Shown: positions 10,987 through 21,130, numbered from the stretch's first letter. The stretch: DNA of 64,000 nucleotides from Cupriavidus respiraculi (GCF_914271545.1 NZ_CAJZAH010000002.1:558001-622000); one strand, 5' to 3'. Notes: generated from the sequence alone by a model not told the origin. Translations and numbers: made by a program.

Positions 10987-10992
10987 ACAATC
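10987..10992 (+). promoter_or_regulatory. Candidate -10 box for suhB
   Basis: TACAAT about 70 bases upstream of the suhB ATG, in the 211-base space shared with the divergent trmJ. The -35 match is weak. Confidence 0.3.
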
Positions 10993-11061
10993 CGTTGTGT
11001 TGTTCGCCGCCAGCGCGCGCATATTGCATGCCGCATGAGTCTGGCCGGCGTGGAGAGATTC

Positions 11062-11880
11062 ATGCATCCGATGCTCAATATCGCCATCAAGGCCGCCCGC
11101 AAGGCTGGCTCCGTCATCAATCGCGCCTCGATGGACGTCGAGCTCCTGCGCGTCACCCGCAAGCAACACAACGATTTCGTCACCGAAGTGGATCGCGCCG
11201 CCGAGGCCGCGGTCATCGAGATCATCCGCACGGCCTACCCCGAGCACGGCATTCTAGCGGAAGAGTCCGGCCAGTCCTGGCCCGAGGGCGAGGAAAGTCC
11301 CGAATTCGTCTGGGTCATCGACCCGCTGGACGGCACCACCAACTTCATCCACGGCTTTCCGCAATACTGCGTCTCCATCGCCCAGATGCACAAGGGCACG
11401 CCGGTGCAGGCCGTGGTCTACGATCCGACGCGCGACGAGCTGTTCACCGCCAGCAAGGGCGCGGGCGCGTTCCTGAACAACCGCCGCATCCGCGTGAGCC
11501 GCCGCGACCGGCTGGCCGACTGCCTGATCGGCACCGGCTTCCCTTACCGCGACCTCGAGGGCCTGGCCGAATACACCGAACTGTTCACCACGATCACCCA
11601 GAACTGCGCCGGCCTGCGCCGTCCGGGCGCCGCCGCGCTGGATCTGGCCTATGTGGCCTGCGGCCGCTTCGACGCCTTCTTCGAGCAGGGCCTGAAGCCG
11701 TGGGACATGGCCGCCGGCATGCTGCTGATCACCGAAGCGGGCGGCCTCGTGGGCAACTACTGCGGCGAAGCCCGCCAACTGGAACAGGGCGAGGTGCTGG
11801 CCGGCAATCCGAAGGCCTTCGCGCAGATGGTGCGGCTGCTGACGCCGTTCTCGAAGGACAGCCGCCAGGACGCGAGCTGA
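11062..11880 (+). CDS. suhB: Inositol monophosphatase family protein
   Basis: A Mg-dependent phosphatase of the SuhB/IMPase family; in E. coli SuhB also joins the rRNA antitermination complex. The 272-residue product starts [20 protein letters not shown] after GGAGAG. It has the metal ligands [16 protein letters not shown] (E67/E68), [12 protein letters not shown] (D87, D90) and the late KPWDMAAG. Length is normal for the family. It is divergent from trmJ, an arrangement seen in related genomes, and is followed 144 bases later by mutS. Confidence 0.94.
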   Translation: MHPMLNIAIKAARKAGSVINRASMDVELLRVTRKQHNDFVTEVDRAAEAAVIEIIRTAYPEHGILAEESGQSWPEGEESPEFVWVIDPLDGTTNFIHGFPQYCVSIAQMHKGTPVQAVVYDPTRDELFTASKGAGAFLNNRRIRVSRRDRLADCLIGTGFPYRDLEGLAEYTELFTTITQNCAGLRRPGAAALDLAYVACGRFDAFFEQGLKPWDMAAGMLLITEAGGLVGNYCGEARQLEQGEVLAGNPKAFAQMVRLLTPFSKDSRQDAS

Positions 11881-11915
11881 GCGTCGGGACTGCGGACGCC
11901 GCCCGGCGCCCGCAG

Positions 11916-11921
11916 TAGAAT
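11916..11921 (+). promoter_or_regulatory. Candidate -10 box for mutS
   Basis: TAGAAT (in TAGAATGCCGG) lies about 100 bases upstream of the mutS ATG, between suhB and mutS. It resembles the box before the TPR gene. No good -35 is visible. Confidence 0.3.
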
Positions 11922-12024
11922 GCCGGTTTGCCCGCGCCGCAAGGTGCCGGCCTGGCCTCGCATCTTGACGGCCGGGACCACCGGCAGCCCGCCGCTTGCG
12001 CCCCAGGCAGCTTGAGAGGATTGC

Positions 12025-14685
12025 ATGTCCGCAGAACTCCCACAGACCGTACTTGCCGGCGCCCCGCCGGAGAAGCACACGCCGATGATGCAGCAGTACC
12101 TGCGCATCAAGGCGGACCACCCCGACACCCTGCTGTTCTATCGCATGGGAGACTTCTACGAGCTCTTCCATGACGACGCCGAGAAGGCCGCGCGCCTGCT
12201 CGACATCACGCTGACCGCGCGCGGCGCGTCCAATGGCGTGCCGATCCGCATGGCCGGCATTCCCTTCCATTCGGTCGACCAGTACCTGGCCCGCCTCGTC
12301 AAGCTGGGCGAATCCGTGGCGATCTGCGAGCAGATCGGCGATCCGGCTGCCAGCAAGGGCCCGGTCGAGCGCAAGGTCGTGCGCATCGTCACGCCGGGCA
12401 CGCTGACCGATTCCGCGCTGCTGCCGGACAAGGCCGATACCTACCTGATGGCCGTGCACCGGCAGACCACGCGGCGCGGCGTCGGCAAGACCGGCCTTGC
12501 GTGGCTGAACCTGGCCAGCGGCGAACTGCGGCTGATGGAGTGCGAGGGCGCGCAACTGGCGCGCGAGCTCGAACGCATCCGCCCGGCCGAGCTGCTGCAC
12601 GCGGACGGCATGGACCTGCCCGCGGCAGCGTGCGCGCGCACCCGCCTGCCGGAATGGCACTTCGACCAGGATGCCGGCGCGCGCCGCCTGCGCGAGCAGC
12701 TCGGCGTGGCGAGCCTCGATCCGTTCGGCTGCCGCCCGCTGGGCGCGGCGCTTGGCGCCGCAGGGGCGCTGCTGAACTACGCGGCCACCACGCAGGGCCA
12801 GTCGCTGCGGCACGTGCAGGGCCTGACGGTCGAACACGAGTCCGAGTTCGTCGGCCTGGACATGGCCACGCGCCGCAACCTGGAACTGACCGAGACGCTG
12901 CGCGGCGGGGAATCTCCCACGCTGTTCTCGCTGCTCGATACCTGCGCCACCGCGATGGGCAGCCGGCTGCTGCGCCACTGGCTGCACCATCCGCTGCGCG
13001 ACCGCGCGATTCCGCAGGCGCGCCAGCAGGCCATCGGCGCGCTGATCGCGCAGGGCACCAGCGAACTGCGCACGAAGCTCCGCCGGCTGGCCGATGTCGA
13101 GCGCATCACCGCGCGCCTGGCGCTGCTCAGCGCCCGTCCGCGCGACCTGTCCTCGCTGCGCGATACGCTGCAGGCCCTGCCCGACGTGCAGGGCTGCCTG
13201 CGGCCGGACGATGCCGCGCCGCTGCTAGCGCAGACCCTGGGCGAACTGGCCATTCCGGCGGAATGCGCAGCGCTGCTGGCGCGCGCGGTGATGGCCGAGC
13301 CCGCCGCGGCGCTGCGCGATGGCGGCGTCATCGCCCGCGGCTTCGATGCCGCGCTGGATGAACTGCGCGATATCTCGGAAAACTGCGGCCAGTTCCTGAT
13401 CGATCTGGAAACGCGCGAGCGCGGCCGCACCGGCATCGCCAACCTGCGCGTCGAATACAACCGAGTGCACGGCTTCTATATCGAGGTGACTAACGGCCAG
13501 GCCGACAAGGTCCCCGAGGACTATCGGCGCCGCCAGACGCTGAAGAACGCCGAGCGCTATATCACGCCGGAGCTGAAGGCGTTCGAGGACAAGGCGCTGT
13601 CCGCGCAGGACCGGGCGCTGGCGCGCGAGAAGCAACTCTACGAGGAACTGCTGCAGCAGCTGCTGCCGCATATCGGCGAGCTGCGGCGCGTGGCCGGCGC
13701 GCTGGCGCGGCTGGACGTGCTGGCCGCGCTCGCCGAACGCGCGCAGACGCTGGACTGGACCCAGCCCGAGCGCGTGGACGAGAACGTCGTCGACATCGTG
13801 CAGGGGCGCCATCCCGTGGTCGAAGGCCAGCTGGCCGCCGATTCAACGCCGTTCATCGCGAACGACTGCCTGCTGAACGAAGCGCGCAAGCTGCTGCTGA
13901 TCACCGGCCCCAACATGGGCGGTAAATCGACGTTCATGCGCCAGACCGCGCTGATCGTGCTGCTAGCCTGCGTCGGCGCCTATGTGCCGGCACGGCGGGC
14001 CGTGATCGGCCCCATCGATCGCATCTTCACGCGTATCGGCGCGGCGGACGACCTGGCCGGCGGCCGCTCCACCTTCATGGTGGAAATGACGGAGGCAGCC
14101 GGCATCCTGCACAACGCCACGCCGTCCAGCCTGGTGCTGATGGACGAGATCGGCCGCGGCACCTCGACCTTCGACGGCCTCGCGCTGGCGTGGGCCATCG
14201 CGCGCCATCTGCTCGCGCACAACCGCAGCCACACGCTGTTCGCCACGCACTACTTCGAACTGACGCAGTTGCCGCAGGAGTTCACGCAGGCGGCCAACGT
14301 GCATCTGTCCGCGGTCGAGCACGGGGACGGCATCGTCTTCCTGCACGCCGTCCAGGATGGCCCGGCGAGCCAGAGCTACGGCCTGCAGGTGGCGCAACTG
14401 GCGGGGGTGCCGCAGCCGGTGATCCGCGCCGCGCGCAAGCATCTGGCGTGGCTGGAACAGCAATCGGCCGAGGCGACCCCGACGCCGCAGCTGGACCTGT
14501 TCGCTGCACCATCCGTGCCCTGCGACGACGAAGACACGCCCGCGGCCGACGGAGCGAGCCGGGAACACGCCGCGCTGCTCGAGGCCATGGGTGAGCTGGA
14601 TCCGGACAGCCTGACGCCGCGCGAGGCGCTGGATGCCCTCTATCGGCTGAAGGCCCTGGCCGGGGACGCCAGTCGCACGGCATGA
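12025..14685 (+). CDS. mutS: DNA mismatch repair ATPase MutS
   Basis: MutS recognises mismatches and small loops and recruits MutL. The 886-residue protein has the mismatch-binding F-Y-E motif (FYELF, from F44), Walker A GPNMGGKS (628-635), Walker B with [12 protein letters not shown] (from 707) and the C-terminal helix-turn-helix. It also keeps the ending that contributes to tetramerisation in E. coli MutS. The start ATG follows GAGAGGA. The stop overlaps the ATG of the next gene (ATGA at 14682-14685), so the two are translationally coupled. Confidence 0.98.
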   Translation: MSAELPQTVLAGAPPEKHTPMMQQYLRIKADHPDTLLFYRMGDFYELFHDDAEKAARLLDITLTARGASNGVPIRMAGIPFHSVDQYLARLVKLGESVAICEQIGDPAASKGPVERKVVRIVTPGTLTDSALLPDKADTYLMAVHRQTTRRGVGKTGLAWLNLASGELRLMECEGAQLARELERIRPAELLHADGMDLPAAACARTRLPEWHFDQDAGARRLREQLGVASLDPFGCRPLGAALGAAGALLNYAATTQGQSLRHVQGLTVEHESEFVGLDMATRRNLELTETLRGGESPTLFSLLDTCATAMGSRLLRHWLHHPLRDRAIPQARQQAIGALIAQGTSELRTKLRRLADVERITARLALLSARPRDLSSLRDTLQALPDVQGCLRPDDAAPLLAQTLGELAIPAECAALLARAVMAEPAAALRDGGVIARGFDAALDELRDISENCGQFLIDLETRERGRTGIANLRVEYNRVHGFYIEVTNGQADKVPEDYRRRQTLKNAERYITPELKAFEDKALSAQDRALAREKQLYEELLQQLLPHIGELRRVAGALARLDVLAALAERAQTLDWTQPERVDENVVDIVQGRHPVVEGQLAADSTPFIANDCLLNEARKLLLITGPNMGGKSTFMRQTALIVLLACVGAYVPARRAVIGPIDRIFTRIGAADDLAGGRSTFMVEMTEAAGILHNATPSSLVLMDEIGRGTSTFDGLALAWAIARHLLAHNRSHTLFATHYFELTQLPQEFTQAANVHLSAVEHGDGIVFLHAVQDGPASQSYGLQVAQLAGVPQPVIRAARKHLAWLEQQSAEATPTPQLDLFAAPSVPCDDEDTPAADGASREHAALLEAMGELDPDSLTPREALDALYRLKALAGDASRTA

Positions 14686-15728
14686 GCCCCACGCGCCGCA
14701 CCCGCCTGTCGCGCCTCGCGGGCCTGCTATGCGCGGTCGCGTTCGCGGTCGGCGCGGCGCGGCCGGACGAGGCGCAGGCGACCGCCCGCGACAAGGCGCG
14801 CCCGGGACCGCGGCCGGTGCGCATCGCACTGATTGCCGACATCCCCCAATGGCCGGATGCGGAAGCCCGCACCACCCGCCTGCTGGAACTCTTCGCGGAA
14901 CGCAAGCTGTCGTTCGTGATCCATGCCGGCGGCATCAAGGGCGATACGGAGTCTTGCGCCGACGCCGTGCTGAGCGCGCGCTTCCGCCTGCTGGACCAGT
15001 CGCCGCTGGCGCTGGTCTACGTGCCGGGCGAGCCGGACTGGGCGGAATGCCAGCACCCCGTCAACGGCAGCTTCGACGATGTCGAAAGGCTCAACAGGCT
15101 GCGCGAACTGTTCTACGCGGACGACGACGCGCTGGGCCAGCGGCAACTGGCGCTGACGCGGCAGTCGGACCAGGCCACCTTTCGCGCCTATCGCGAACAC
15201 GCGCGCTGGGTCGCGGCCGACGCGCTGCTGGTGACCATCAATCTGCCGGGCAACAACAACAACTACCGCAAGGAGGGCGGCCGCAACGGCGAGTTCGAGG
15301 ACCGGCGCGAGGCGATCCGCCAATGGCTCTCGCGCGCCTTCTCGCTGGCCAGGCAACAGGGCCTGTCGGCCATCGTGCTGATCGCGCACGGCGACCCGCA
15401 ATTCGGCAACGGCTGGGAGCAGCGCGGCAAACCGACGTTGCTGGACGGCTTCATGCGGCGGGGCACGCGGGACGGCTACCTGGAATTCAAGCGCCAGCTG
15501 CGCGAGCTGGCCAGCCGCTATCGCGGCCAGGTGCTGGTGGTCCACACCAGCCTGGGCGGCTTCGGCATCGACACGCCGCTGCGCGATGCCAACGGCAAGG
15601 TGCTGCGCAACGTGACGCGCGTGGCCCTGCCCGTCGGCTCGGCGAGCCAGTGGACCGAGCTGGTGATCACGCCCGACGCGTCGTCCCCGTTCACCGTCAC
15701 GCTCAAGGACGGACCCCCACCCGATTGA
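14682..15728 (+). CDS. Exported calcineurin-like phosphoesterase homologue with degraded active site
   Basis: A 348-residue protein with a signal peptide ([10 protein letters not shown] then a hydrophobic run, cleavage near residue 33). The fold matches secreted metallophosphatases that carry PGDNEWTDC- and GDIK-type motifs. Here the usual metal ligands are changed: [11 protein letters not shown] in place of a GD motif, [12 protein letters not shown] in place of GDN-D/EW, and [13 protein letters not shown]. The SNNN-like motif survives as LPGNNNNY. It may be inactive or have altered metal use. Its ATG overlaps the mutS stop, an odd coupling of an exported protein to a repair gene. A bidirectional terminator follows. 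Confidence 0.75.
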   Translation: MSPTRRTRLSRLAGLLCAVAFAVGAARPDEAQATARDKARPGPRPVRIALIADIPQWPDAEARTTRLLELFAERKLSFVIHAGGIKGDTESCADAVLSARFRLLDQSPLALVYVPGEPDWAECQHPVNGSFDDVERLNRLRELFYADDDALGQRQLALTRQSDQATFRAYREHARWVAADALLVTINLPGNNNNYRKEGGRNGEFEDRREAIRQWLSRAFSLARQQGLSAIVLIAHGDPQFGNGWEQRGKPTLLDGFMRRGTRDGYLEFKRQLRELASRYRGQVLVVHTSLGGFGIDTPLRDANGKVLRNVTRVALPVGSASQWTELVITPDASSPFTVTLKDGPPPD

Positions 15729-15745
15729 CGGCGCCGCGAGCCATG

Positions 15746-15778
15746 AAAAAAGCCGGCATGTTTCGATGCCGGCTTTTT
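15746..15778. terminator. Bidirectional intrinsic terminator
   Basis: Perfect arms AAAAAGCCGGCAT (15746-15758) and ATGCCGGCTTTTT (15766-15778) with a seven-base loop. A-run and T-run on both sides let it end the plus-strand phosphoesterase-like gene and the convergent slyD. Confidence 0.88.
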
Positions 15779-15801
15779 GTCTTTCATGATGCGAGAAACG
15801 A

Positions 15802-16326
15802 TCAGTGCAGCGTGTGCTTGCCGTCGTCCTCGTCCTCGTCGACCACCTCGATGCCCGAGGCGCCGTGCGCGTGGCCGTGTTCGACCTCGTCGGCCGTGGC
15901 CTCGCGCACTTCCGAGACCTTCAGCCAGAACCGCAGCGCCATGCCGGCGAGCGGGTGGTTGCCGTCCAGCACCACCTTGTCCTCGGCCACATCGGTCACG
16001 GTATAGACGATGGAGTCTTCCTCGTCGCCGTCCTCCGGCACGCCTTCGAACTGCATGCCGACTTCGAGCGGCTCGGGAAAGCGGTTGCGCGGCTCGACCT
16101 TGACCAGCTCCGCATCGTAGTCGCCAAAGGCATCGTCCGGTTCGAGCTGCAACTGCGTTTCGAACCCTGCGGCATGCCCGTCGAGCGCTTCCTCGATTTT
16201 GGGGAACGTGCCATCATAGCCGCCGTGCAAATAGACCATCGGCTGATCCGATTCCTCGAGCAGATTGCCTTGCGCATCCGAGAGCTTGTACACCACGGAC
16301 ACGACCGTGTTCTTAGCGATTTTCAA
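15802..16326 (-). CDS. slyD: FKBP-type peptidyl-prolyl isomerase, SlyD family
   Basis: A SlyD-like prolyl isomerase and chaperone: an FKBP domain interrupted by an IF (insert-in-flap) chaperone segment (EPDDAFGDYDAELVKVEPRNRF), then an acidic tail with scattered His (EHGHAHG, GKHTLH). The His tail is much shorter than in E. coli SlyD. The start is a TTG at 16326 giving MKIAKNTVVSVVYKL (174 residues), chosen because GGAG lies seven bases upstream. An ATG at 16353 in the same frame would add nine residues the family lacks. A TATAAT box at 16352-16357 drives it from inside the divergent roxA. Confidence 0.93.
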   Translation of the reverse strand: MKIAKNTVVSVVYKLSDAQGNLLEESDQPMVYLHGGYDGTFPKIEEALDGHAAGFETQLQLEPDDAFGDYDAELVKVEPRNRFPEPLEVGMQFEGVPEDGDEEDSIVYTVTDVAEDKVVLDGNHPLAGMALRFWLKVSEVREATADEVEHGHAHGASGIEVVDEDEDDGKHTLH

Positions 16327-16337
16327 TTCTTCACTCC

Positions 16338-17558
16338 ATGAACGATTCCGCATTATACGCGCAGGCATTACCTCCTGGCCCCGTCGACCCCGACACGCCA
16401 CTGCAACTGCTGGGAGGCATGACGCCGGCCGAGTTCATGCGGGACATCTGGCATCAGAAGCCCCTGCTGATTCGACAGGCGATTCCGGGAATTGTGCCCC
16501 CAGTAACCCGCGAAGCGCTTTTCGAGCTGGCCGACCGCGACGAAGTGGAATCCCGCCTGATCACCTACTTCCGCAACCGCTGGAAGCTGGAGCAAGGCCC
16601 GTTCGCACCGGACAACCTGCCGACACGCAAAACCCGTCAGTGGACCCTCCTTGTCCAGGGTGTGAATCTGCACAATAGCGCAGCGGCCGAGCTGATGGGA
16701 CAGTTTCGCTTCGTGCCGGATGCCCGGCTCGACGATGTCATGATCAGCTATGCCACCGATGGCGGCGGTGTGGGACCGCACTTCGATTCCTACGATGTGT
16801 TCCTGCTGCAAGTGTCCGGCAGGCGCCGCTGGCGGATTTCCGCGCAGGCCGATCTGGAAATTTTGCCAAACCTCCCTTTGAAAATACTCGCCGATTTCAA
16901 AGCCGAGGACGAATGGGTCCTCGAACCAGGCGACATGCTGTACCTGCCACCCCAGTACGCCCACGACGGCGTGGCCGACGGCGAGTGCATGACCTGCTCG
17001 ATCGGCTTCCGCGCCCCCGCCTACCGCGAGCTGGCCGGCCATTTCCTCGCCTGGCTGTCCGAAACGGTGGAGGACAACGAAGCGCTCTCCGGCCGCTACG
17101 CCGACCCGGGCGAGCCCGCCACGGCACGTCCCGCGCAGCTTCCGGCCGGCATGGCGCGCGCCGTCTCGGAACGGTTGCAGGCGCTGCGCTGGTCCAACGC
17201 CATGGTTTCCGAGTTTATCGGCACGCATCTGTCCGAACCTAAGCCCGGCGTCGAGTTTGCGACCCCCGCGGAAATCCCGTTGCGCAAATATGGCAGCCTC
17301 GCCCGCTCGCTTGGCATTGTGCTTGCTCCGGGTTCGATTGCGCTCTATGACCGCACGCATTTCTTCATCAACGGCGAAGCTTATGAACCACCGCCGGAAC
17401 TGGCCCGCTGGCTACGCCGCCTGGCGGACCGGCGCCAGCTGACGGCCGCCGAAGTGGGGGAATGCGCCGACCTGCCGGACATGATGGAGACCTTGCATCA
17501 TTGGACGCTGGAAGGGTGGTTGCAGCTCGCTCCGCAGTCGCACTGTAATAATGCGTAA
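16338..17558 (+). CDS. roxA: Ribosomal protein L16 arginine hydroxylase, JmjC/cupin type
   Basis: The 406-residue protein matches the 2-oxoglutarate and Fe(II)-dependent oxygenase YcfD/ROXA, which hydroxylates an arginine of ribosomal protein L16. The iron triad is visible as HFD (H148, D150) and H209 in YLPPQYAHDG, followed by CMTCSIGFRAP. A C-terminal winged-helix-like part follows the dimerisation region. The chosen ATG (16338) has no Shine-Dalgarno; a later Met (residue 28, MTPAEFMRD) is nearer the E. coli start but its GGGAGG is too close. Only 11 bases separate it from the divergent slyD start. Confidence 0.92.
   Translation: MNDSALYAQALPPGPVDPDTPLQLLGGMTPAEFMRDIWHQKPLLIRQAIPGIVPPVTREALFELADRDEVESRLITYFRNRWKLEQGPFAPDNLPTRKTRQWTLLVQGVNLHNSAAAELMGQFRFVPDARLDDVMISYATDGGGVGPHFDSYDVFLLQVSGRRRWRISAQADLEILPNLPLKILADFKAEDEWVLEPGDMLYLPPQYAHDGVADGECMTCSIGFRAPAYRELAGHFLAWLSETVEDNEALSGRYADPGEPATARPAQLPAGMARAVSERLQALRWSNAMVSEFIGTHLSEPKPGVEFATPAEIPLRKYGSLARSLGIVLAPGSIALYDRTHFFINGEAYEPPPELARWLRRLADRRQLTAAEVGECADLPDMMETLHHWTLEGWLQLAPQSHCNNA
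16352..16357 (-). promoter_or_regulatory. -10 box of slyD embedded in roxA
   Basis: A perfect TATAAT on the minus strand, 25 bases upstream of the slyD TTG start. It overlaps codons 5-7 of the divergently transcribed roxA. Confidence 0.6.
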
Positions 17559-17583
17559 CAGTGGCATCTACATTTCTTCGTGC

Positions 17584-17612
17584 TACACAAGCCGGGGAAA
17601 CGCGGATATAAT
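17584..17612 (+). promoter_or_regulatory. Sigma-70 type promoter for the small lipoprotein
   Basis: TACACA (17584-17589, four of six matches to the -35 consensus), a 17-base spacer and a perfect TATAAT (17607-17612). It lies about 135 bases upstream of the lipoprotein ATG in a noticeably AT-rich stretch. Confidence 0.55.
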
Positions 17613-17685
17613 CGCTGGCTGGCTAGTACTGTGTACCGTCGCATTATGGGAACCGGGAGAGCCATTATTGAGCAGTACACGAGCG

Positions 17686-17703
17686 ATAATTACCGGTAAT
17701 TAT
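17686..17703. promoter_or_regulatory. 18-base perfect palindrome, candidate operator
   Basis: ATAATTACCGGTAATTAT is fully self-complementary over 18 bases. It lies in the leader between the TATAAT promoter and the lipoprotein start, in AT-rich DNA unlike the surroundings. With no loop it suits a dimeric DNA-binding protein better than an RNA hairpin. Confidence 0.5.
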
Positions 17704-17747
17704 TTCATCGCCTGTTTTCTCGTTTATTACAAGTTAAAGGACGAACA

Positions 17748-17999
17748 ATGAAGAAATCTCTCCTGATCGCATCCCTGCTGGCTGCCGTTGCTGTCGCTGC
17801 TTGCGGCAAGAAAGAAGAAGCTGCCACCCCGGCAGCCGACTCGGCAGCTCCCGCTGCTGTGGCGCCGACGACCCCGTCGACCGACGCTTCGGCTCCCGCA
17901 GCTGGCTCGATCGCTCCGTCGACCGACGCAGCTTCGGCTCCCGCAGCTGACACGACCGCTCCCGCTGCCGACGCTTCGGCACCCGGCGCAAAGCAGTAA
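17748..17999 (+). CDS. Small Ala/Pro-rich lipoprotein
   Basis: An 83-residue protein: MKKSLLIASLLAAVAVAAC is a signal peptide ending in a lipobox (VAAC, Cys19), then GKKEE and a run of Ala, Pro, Thr, Ser and Asp. The mature part contains near repeats (PSTDASAPAAGS, PSTDAASAPAADT), matched by DNA repeats at 17874-17904 and 17916-17949. No folded domain is evident, so it may be a spacer or cell-envelope tether. A clear promoter, good ribosome site (AAAGGAC) and a UUCG-loop terminator suggest strong expression. Function unknown. Confidence 0.85.
   Translation: MKKSLLIASLLAAVAVAACGKKEEAATPAADSAAPAAVAPTTPSTDASAPAAGSIAPSTDAASAPAADTTAPAADASAPGAKQ
17874..17949 (+). repeat. Imperfect direct repeat inside the lipoprotein gene
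   Basis: Units 17874-17904 and 17916-17949 share CCGTCGACCGACG and CTTCGGCTCCCGCAGCTG; the second carries three extra bases (GCA). The repeat is in frame and duplicates an Ala/Pro-rich segment. Confidence 0.7.
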
Positions 18000-18014
18000 T
18001 CGGTTCACTCCGAT

Positions 18015-18044
18015 AAAAAAGCCGACCTTCGGGTCGGCTTTTTT
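18015..18044. terminator. Bidirectional intrinsic terminator with TTCG loop
   Basis: Arms AAAAAAGCCGACC (18015-18027) and GGTCGGCTTTTTT (18032-18044) around a TTCG tetraloop, an especially stable hairpin. It ends the lipoprotein gene and can serve the convergent MBL gene. Confidence 0.9.
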
Positions 18045-18082
18045 GTTTTCTCCATTCGCCTTACCGCGGCGGGCGCGTGCGG

Positions 18083-18871
18083 TCAGCCCTTGACCGCCTG
18101 CCAGTCGAGACCTTCGTGCTGGTCCGCCACCAGGATATGGTCCGGCGTGGTGGCCAGCACGGCCGCCAGCGCGCCCGTGGCCAACGCGCGCGTATTGTTC
18201 TGCTGGCTCAGATGCGCGGCCACTACCCGGCCCAGCTTCGGATGGGCGAGTTGCGACAGGATCGAGGCCGCGATTTCGTTGGCGAGGTGGCCGAAGTCGC
18301 CGCCGATGCGCCGTTTCAGCGACGGCGGATAGATGGAGTTGCGCAGCATTTCCCGGTCGTGGTTGCACTCCAGGACCAGCGCGTCGACGCCTGCGAGGCG
18401 GTTCACCAGATACGGGGTTTCCATGCCGGCGTCGGTCAGCACGCCCAGCCGCGCATCGCCATCCGACAGCACGAACTGCAGCGGCTCGCGGGCGTCGTGG
18501 GGAACGGTATAGGGAAGGATGTCGAGGTTGCCGATGGCGAAGGCATAGTCCGCGCCGATCACCCGGATATCCGCCTTGTCCGACCCGCGCAGATGGGACG
18601 TCGCGAGCCAGGTCCCATGGCTGGTATAGACCGGGAGCCCATGCCGGGCGGCAAAGGCGTAGGCCGAGCCGACGTGGTCGCTGTGCTCGTGCGTGACGAG
18701 CAGGCCGTCCAGTTGCTCCGGCGTGACACCGAGGCGCTCCAGCCGGCGCGCGGTCTCCCGGATGCCGAAGCCACAATCGAGCAGCACGCGCGTGGTACTC
18801 GTGCCGTCGTGCGCCTCGATCAGCAGCGAGTTGCCCTCGCTGCCGCTGCCGAGAAAGGCGAAACGCATCAT
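18083..18871 (-). CDS. MBL-fold metallo-hydrolase, YycJ/WalJ-like
   Basis: A 262-residue metallo-beta-lactamase-fold protein with THEHSDHVG (H61, H63, D65, H66) and later metal ligands (LTDAGMET, ECNHD, AAHLSQQNN). The start FAFLGSGSEGNSLLIE and overall form resemble the YycJ/WalJ group, proposed to act as DNA exonucleases; the substrate here is not known. It is the last gene of the dapA-bamC unit, 76 bases after bamC, and ends at the shared terminator. Confidence 0.88.
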   Translation of the reverse strand: MMRFAFLGSGSEGNSLLIEAHDGTSTTRVLLDCGFGIRETARRLERLGVTPEQLDGLLVTHEHSDHVGSAYAFAARHGLPVYTSHGTWLATSHLRGSDKADIRVIGADYAFAIGNLDILPYTVPHDAREPLQFVLSDGDARLGVLTDAGMETPYLVNRLAGVDALVLECNHDREMLRNSIYPPSLKRRIGGDFGHLANEIAASILSQLAHPKLGRVVAAHLSQQNNTRALATGALAAVLATTPDHILVADQHEGLDWQAVKG

Positions 18872-18947
18872 GCGCGCCGCCCTTCCCTTGCGGTCCGACC
18901 AGGCGGCGCGGTCCGCGCCGCCTGCGACACCGCTGTCACCGCGCCGT

Positions 18948-20159
18948 TCAATGCAGTTGCTCGTCGAGCAGCGACAGGATGCGCTTGCCGACTTCGGTGC
19001 TTTCCGGCTGGCCGGCGTCGTTCAGCACCGTCACGGTGGTGCCCGAGCCGTCGCCCTTCAGCGAGACGCGGTACTTCTTGGCGCGCTTGGCATCGTCGCC
19101 GCCGGTCTTGGTGAACAGCTTGGAGAAGAAGCCGCGGTCGTCCACGGTATCGCGCGTGTCGACATAGCGGACGTAGTACAGGCCCTGGGCGCGGTCGCGG
19201 TCTTCCACCGTGAAGTTAACCCGGTCCAGCGCCAGACCGACCGTGCGCCACGCGCGGTCGAACGGCTCGGGGAGCTGCAGGGCCTGGGTACCGTTGACCT
19301 GCGTCAGGTAGCTGGCGTTCGCAGCGGCGCCCCCAGCCGCGGGGGCGGCCGCAGCGGCGGCGGCAGGCGCGGCGGCCGGGCTCTTGGCCATGCGGTCAGC
19401 CTGCTCCTTCTGCACGCCCATGCGCTGCGCCAGGCGCGAGAGGAATTCCGCCTCGAGCTCAGGGTCCGCCGGGCGGGGCGTCCATACGGTGCTGGACTTG
19501 TCCAGCCCGGTCAGCTGTTCCTGCGCGCCGCGGTGGCTGATGAAGACTTCCAGCGTGCCGTTCTGGCCGCGCTCCACGCGCGTGCGGAACTTGTCGCGCT
19601 CGGACGTGGAATACAGGCTGTCGAACACCTTGCCGATGGTATTGCGGATGAAGTCCTGCGGAATCTTCGCGCGGTTCTCGGCCCAGTCGGTTTCCATGAT
19701 GCCGGTCTCGGGCGAATCCTGCGTCAGCAGGAAGCCGTTCTCCTGCCAGAACTCGCGCAGCGTTTGCCACAGTTGTTCCGGGCTGGTGCCGTTGGTGATG
19801 ACCAGCCAGCGCTGGTTGCCGTCGCGCGCCATGCGCACGCCTTCGGCGGAAGGCAGCACGTTGGTGCCCGTGCCGGCCTGCGGGTTCGCGGCCTTGGTGG
19901 CCTGCGTGTAGCCCGACAGCGTCGACGTGCCGTTCTGGTCGGGCACGGAATAGCGGCGATCGCCTTCGAGCTTGGTGAGGTCCGGCGGTACTTCCAGCGT
20001 CGAGGTCCGCTTGGCGGCGGACTTGTAGTCGATCTTGTCGGCCTGCATCATGTCGCTGACGCTGCTGCAGCCGGAGATCAGAGCCGCGGCCACGATGGGC
20101 AAGGCCAGGGCAGCACGGCGCAGTTGCGTCGCGCCGTGACGGTTAAGCTTGAGTTTCAT
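18948..20159 (-). CDS. bamC: Outer membrane assembly lipoprotein BamC
   Basis: BamC is a lipoprotein of the BAM complex that inserts beta-barrel proteins in the outer membrane. The 403-residue precursor (from the ATG at 20159) has a signal peptide ending LISGCSS (Cys31), then the unstructured region and two helix-grip domains (LWQTLREFWQENGF, and WRTVGLALDRVNFTVEDRD). An Ala-rich linker lies near residue 275. A GTG two codons upstream is possible. It follows dapA closely, the usual dapA-bamC arrangement. Confidence 0.93.
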   Translation of the reverse strand: MKLKLNRHGATQLRRAALALPIVAAALISGCSSVSDMMQADKIDYKSAAKRTSTLEVPPDLTKLEGDRRYSVPDQNGTSTLSGYTQATKAANPQAGTGTNVLPSAEGVRMARDGNQRWLVITNGTSPEQLWQTLREFWQENGFLLTQDSPETGIMETDWAENRAKIPQDFIRNTIGKVFDSLYSTSERDKFRTRVERGQNGTLEVFISHRGAQEQLTGLDKSSTVWTPRPADPELEAEFLSRLAQRMGVQKEQADRMAKSPAAAPAAAAAAAPAAGGAAANASYLTQVNGTQALQLPEPFDRAWRTVGLALDRVNFTVEDRDRAQGLYYVRYVDTRDTVDDRGFFSKLFTKTGGDDAKRAKKYRVSLKGDGSGTTVTVLNDAGQPESTEVGKRILSLLDEQLH

Positions 20160-20206
20160 TGACACGCAATCCTAGTTGATGGGATGACGGCAAACAGCGG
20201 CGAGGG

Positions 20207-21091
<885 letters not shown>

Positions 21092-21115
21092 AGCGTTAGG
21101 ATTTTTCGGGATGCG

Positions 21116-21130
21116 AATCCCGGGATTGTA
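21116..21130 (-). promoter_or_regulatory. dapA promoter region with palindrome
   Basis: The palindrome AATCCCGGGATT (21116-21127) overlaps a minus-strand TACAAT (21125-21130), 34 bases upstream of the dapA ATG. The position would suit a repressor. Confidence 0.35.

Noticed and set aside
16327-16353. ATG start of slyD at 16353
   Set aside because: It would add nine residues absent from the family and place the start inside the TATAAT region; the TTG at 16326 has a good GGAG spacing.
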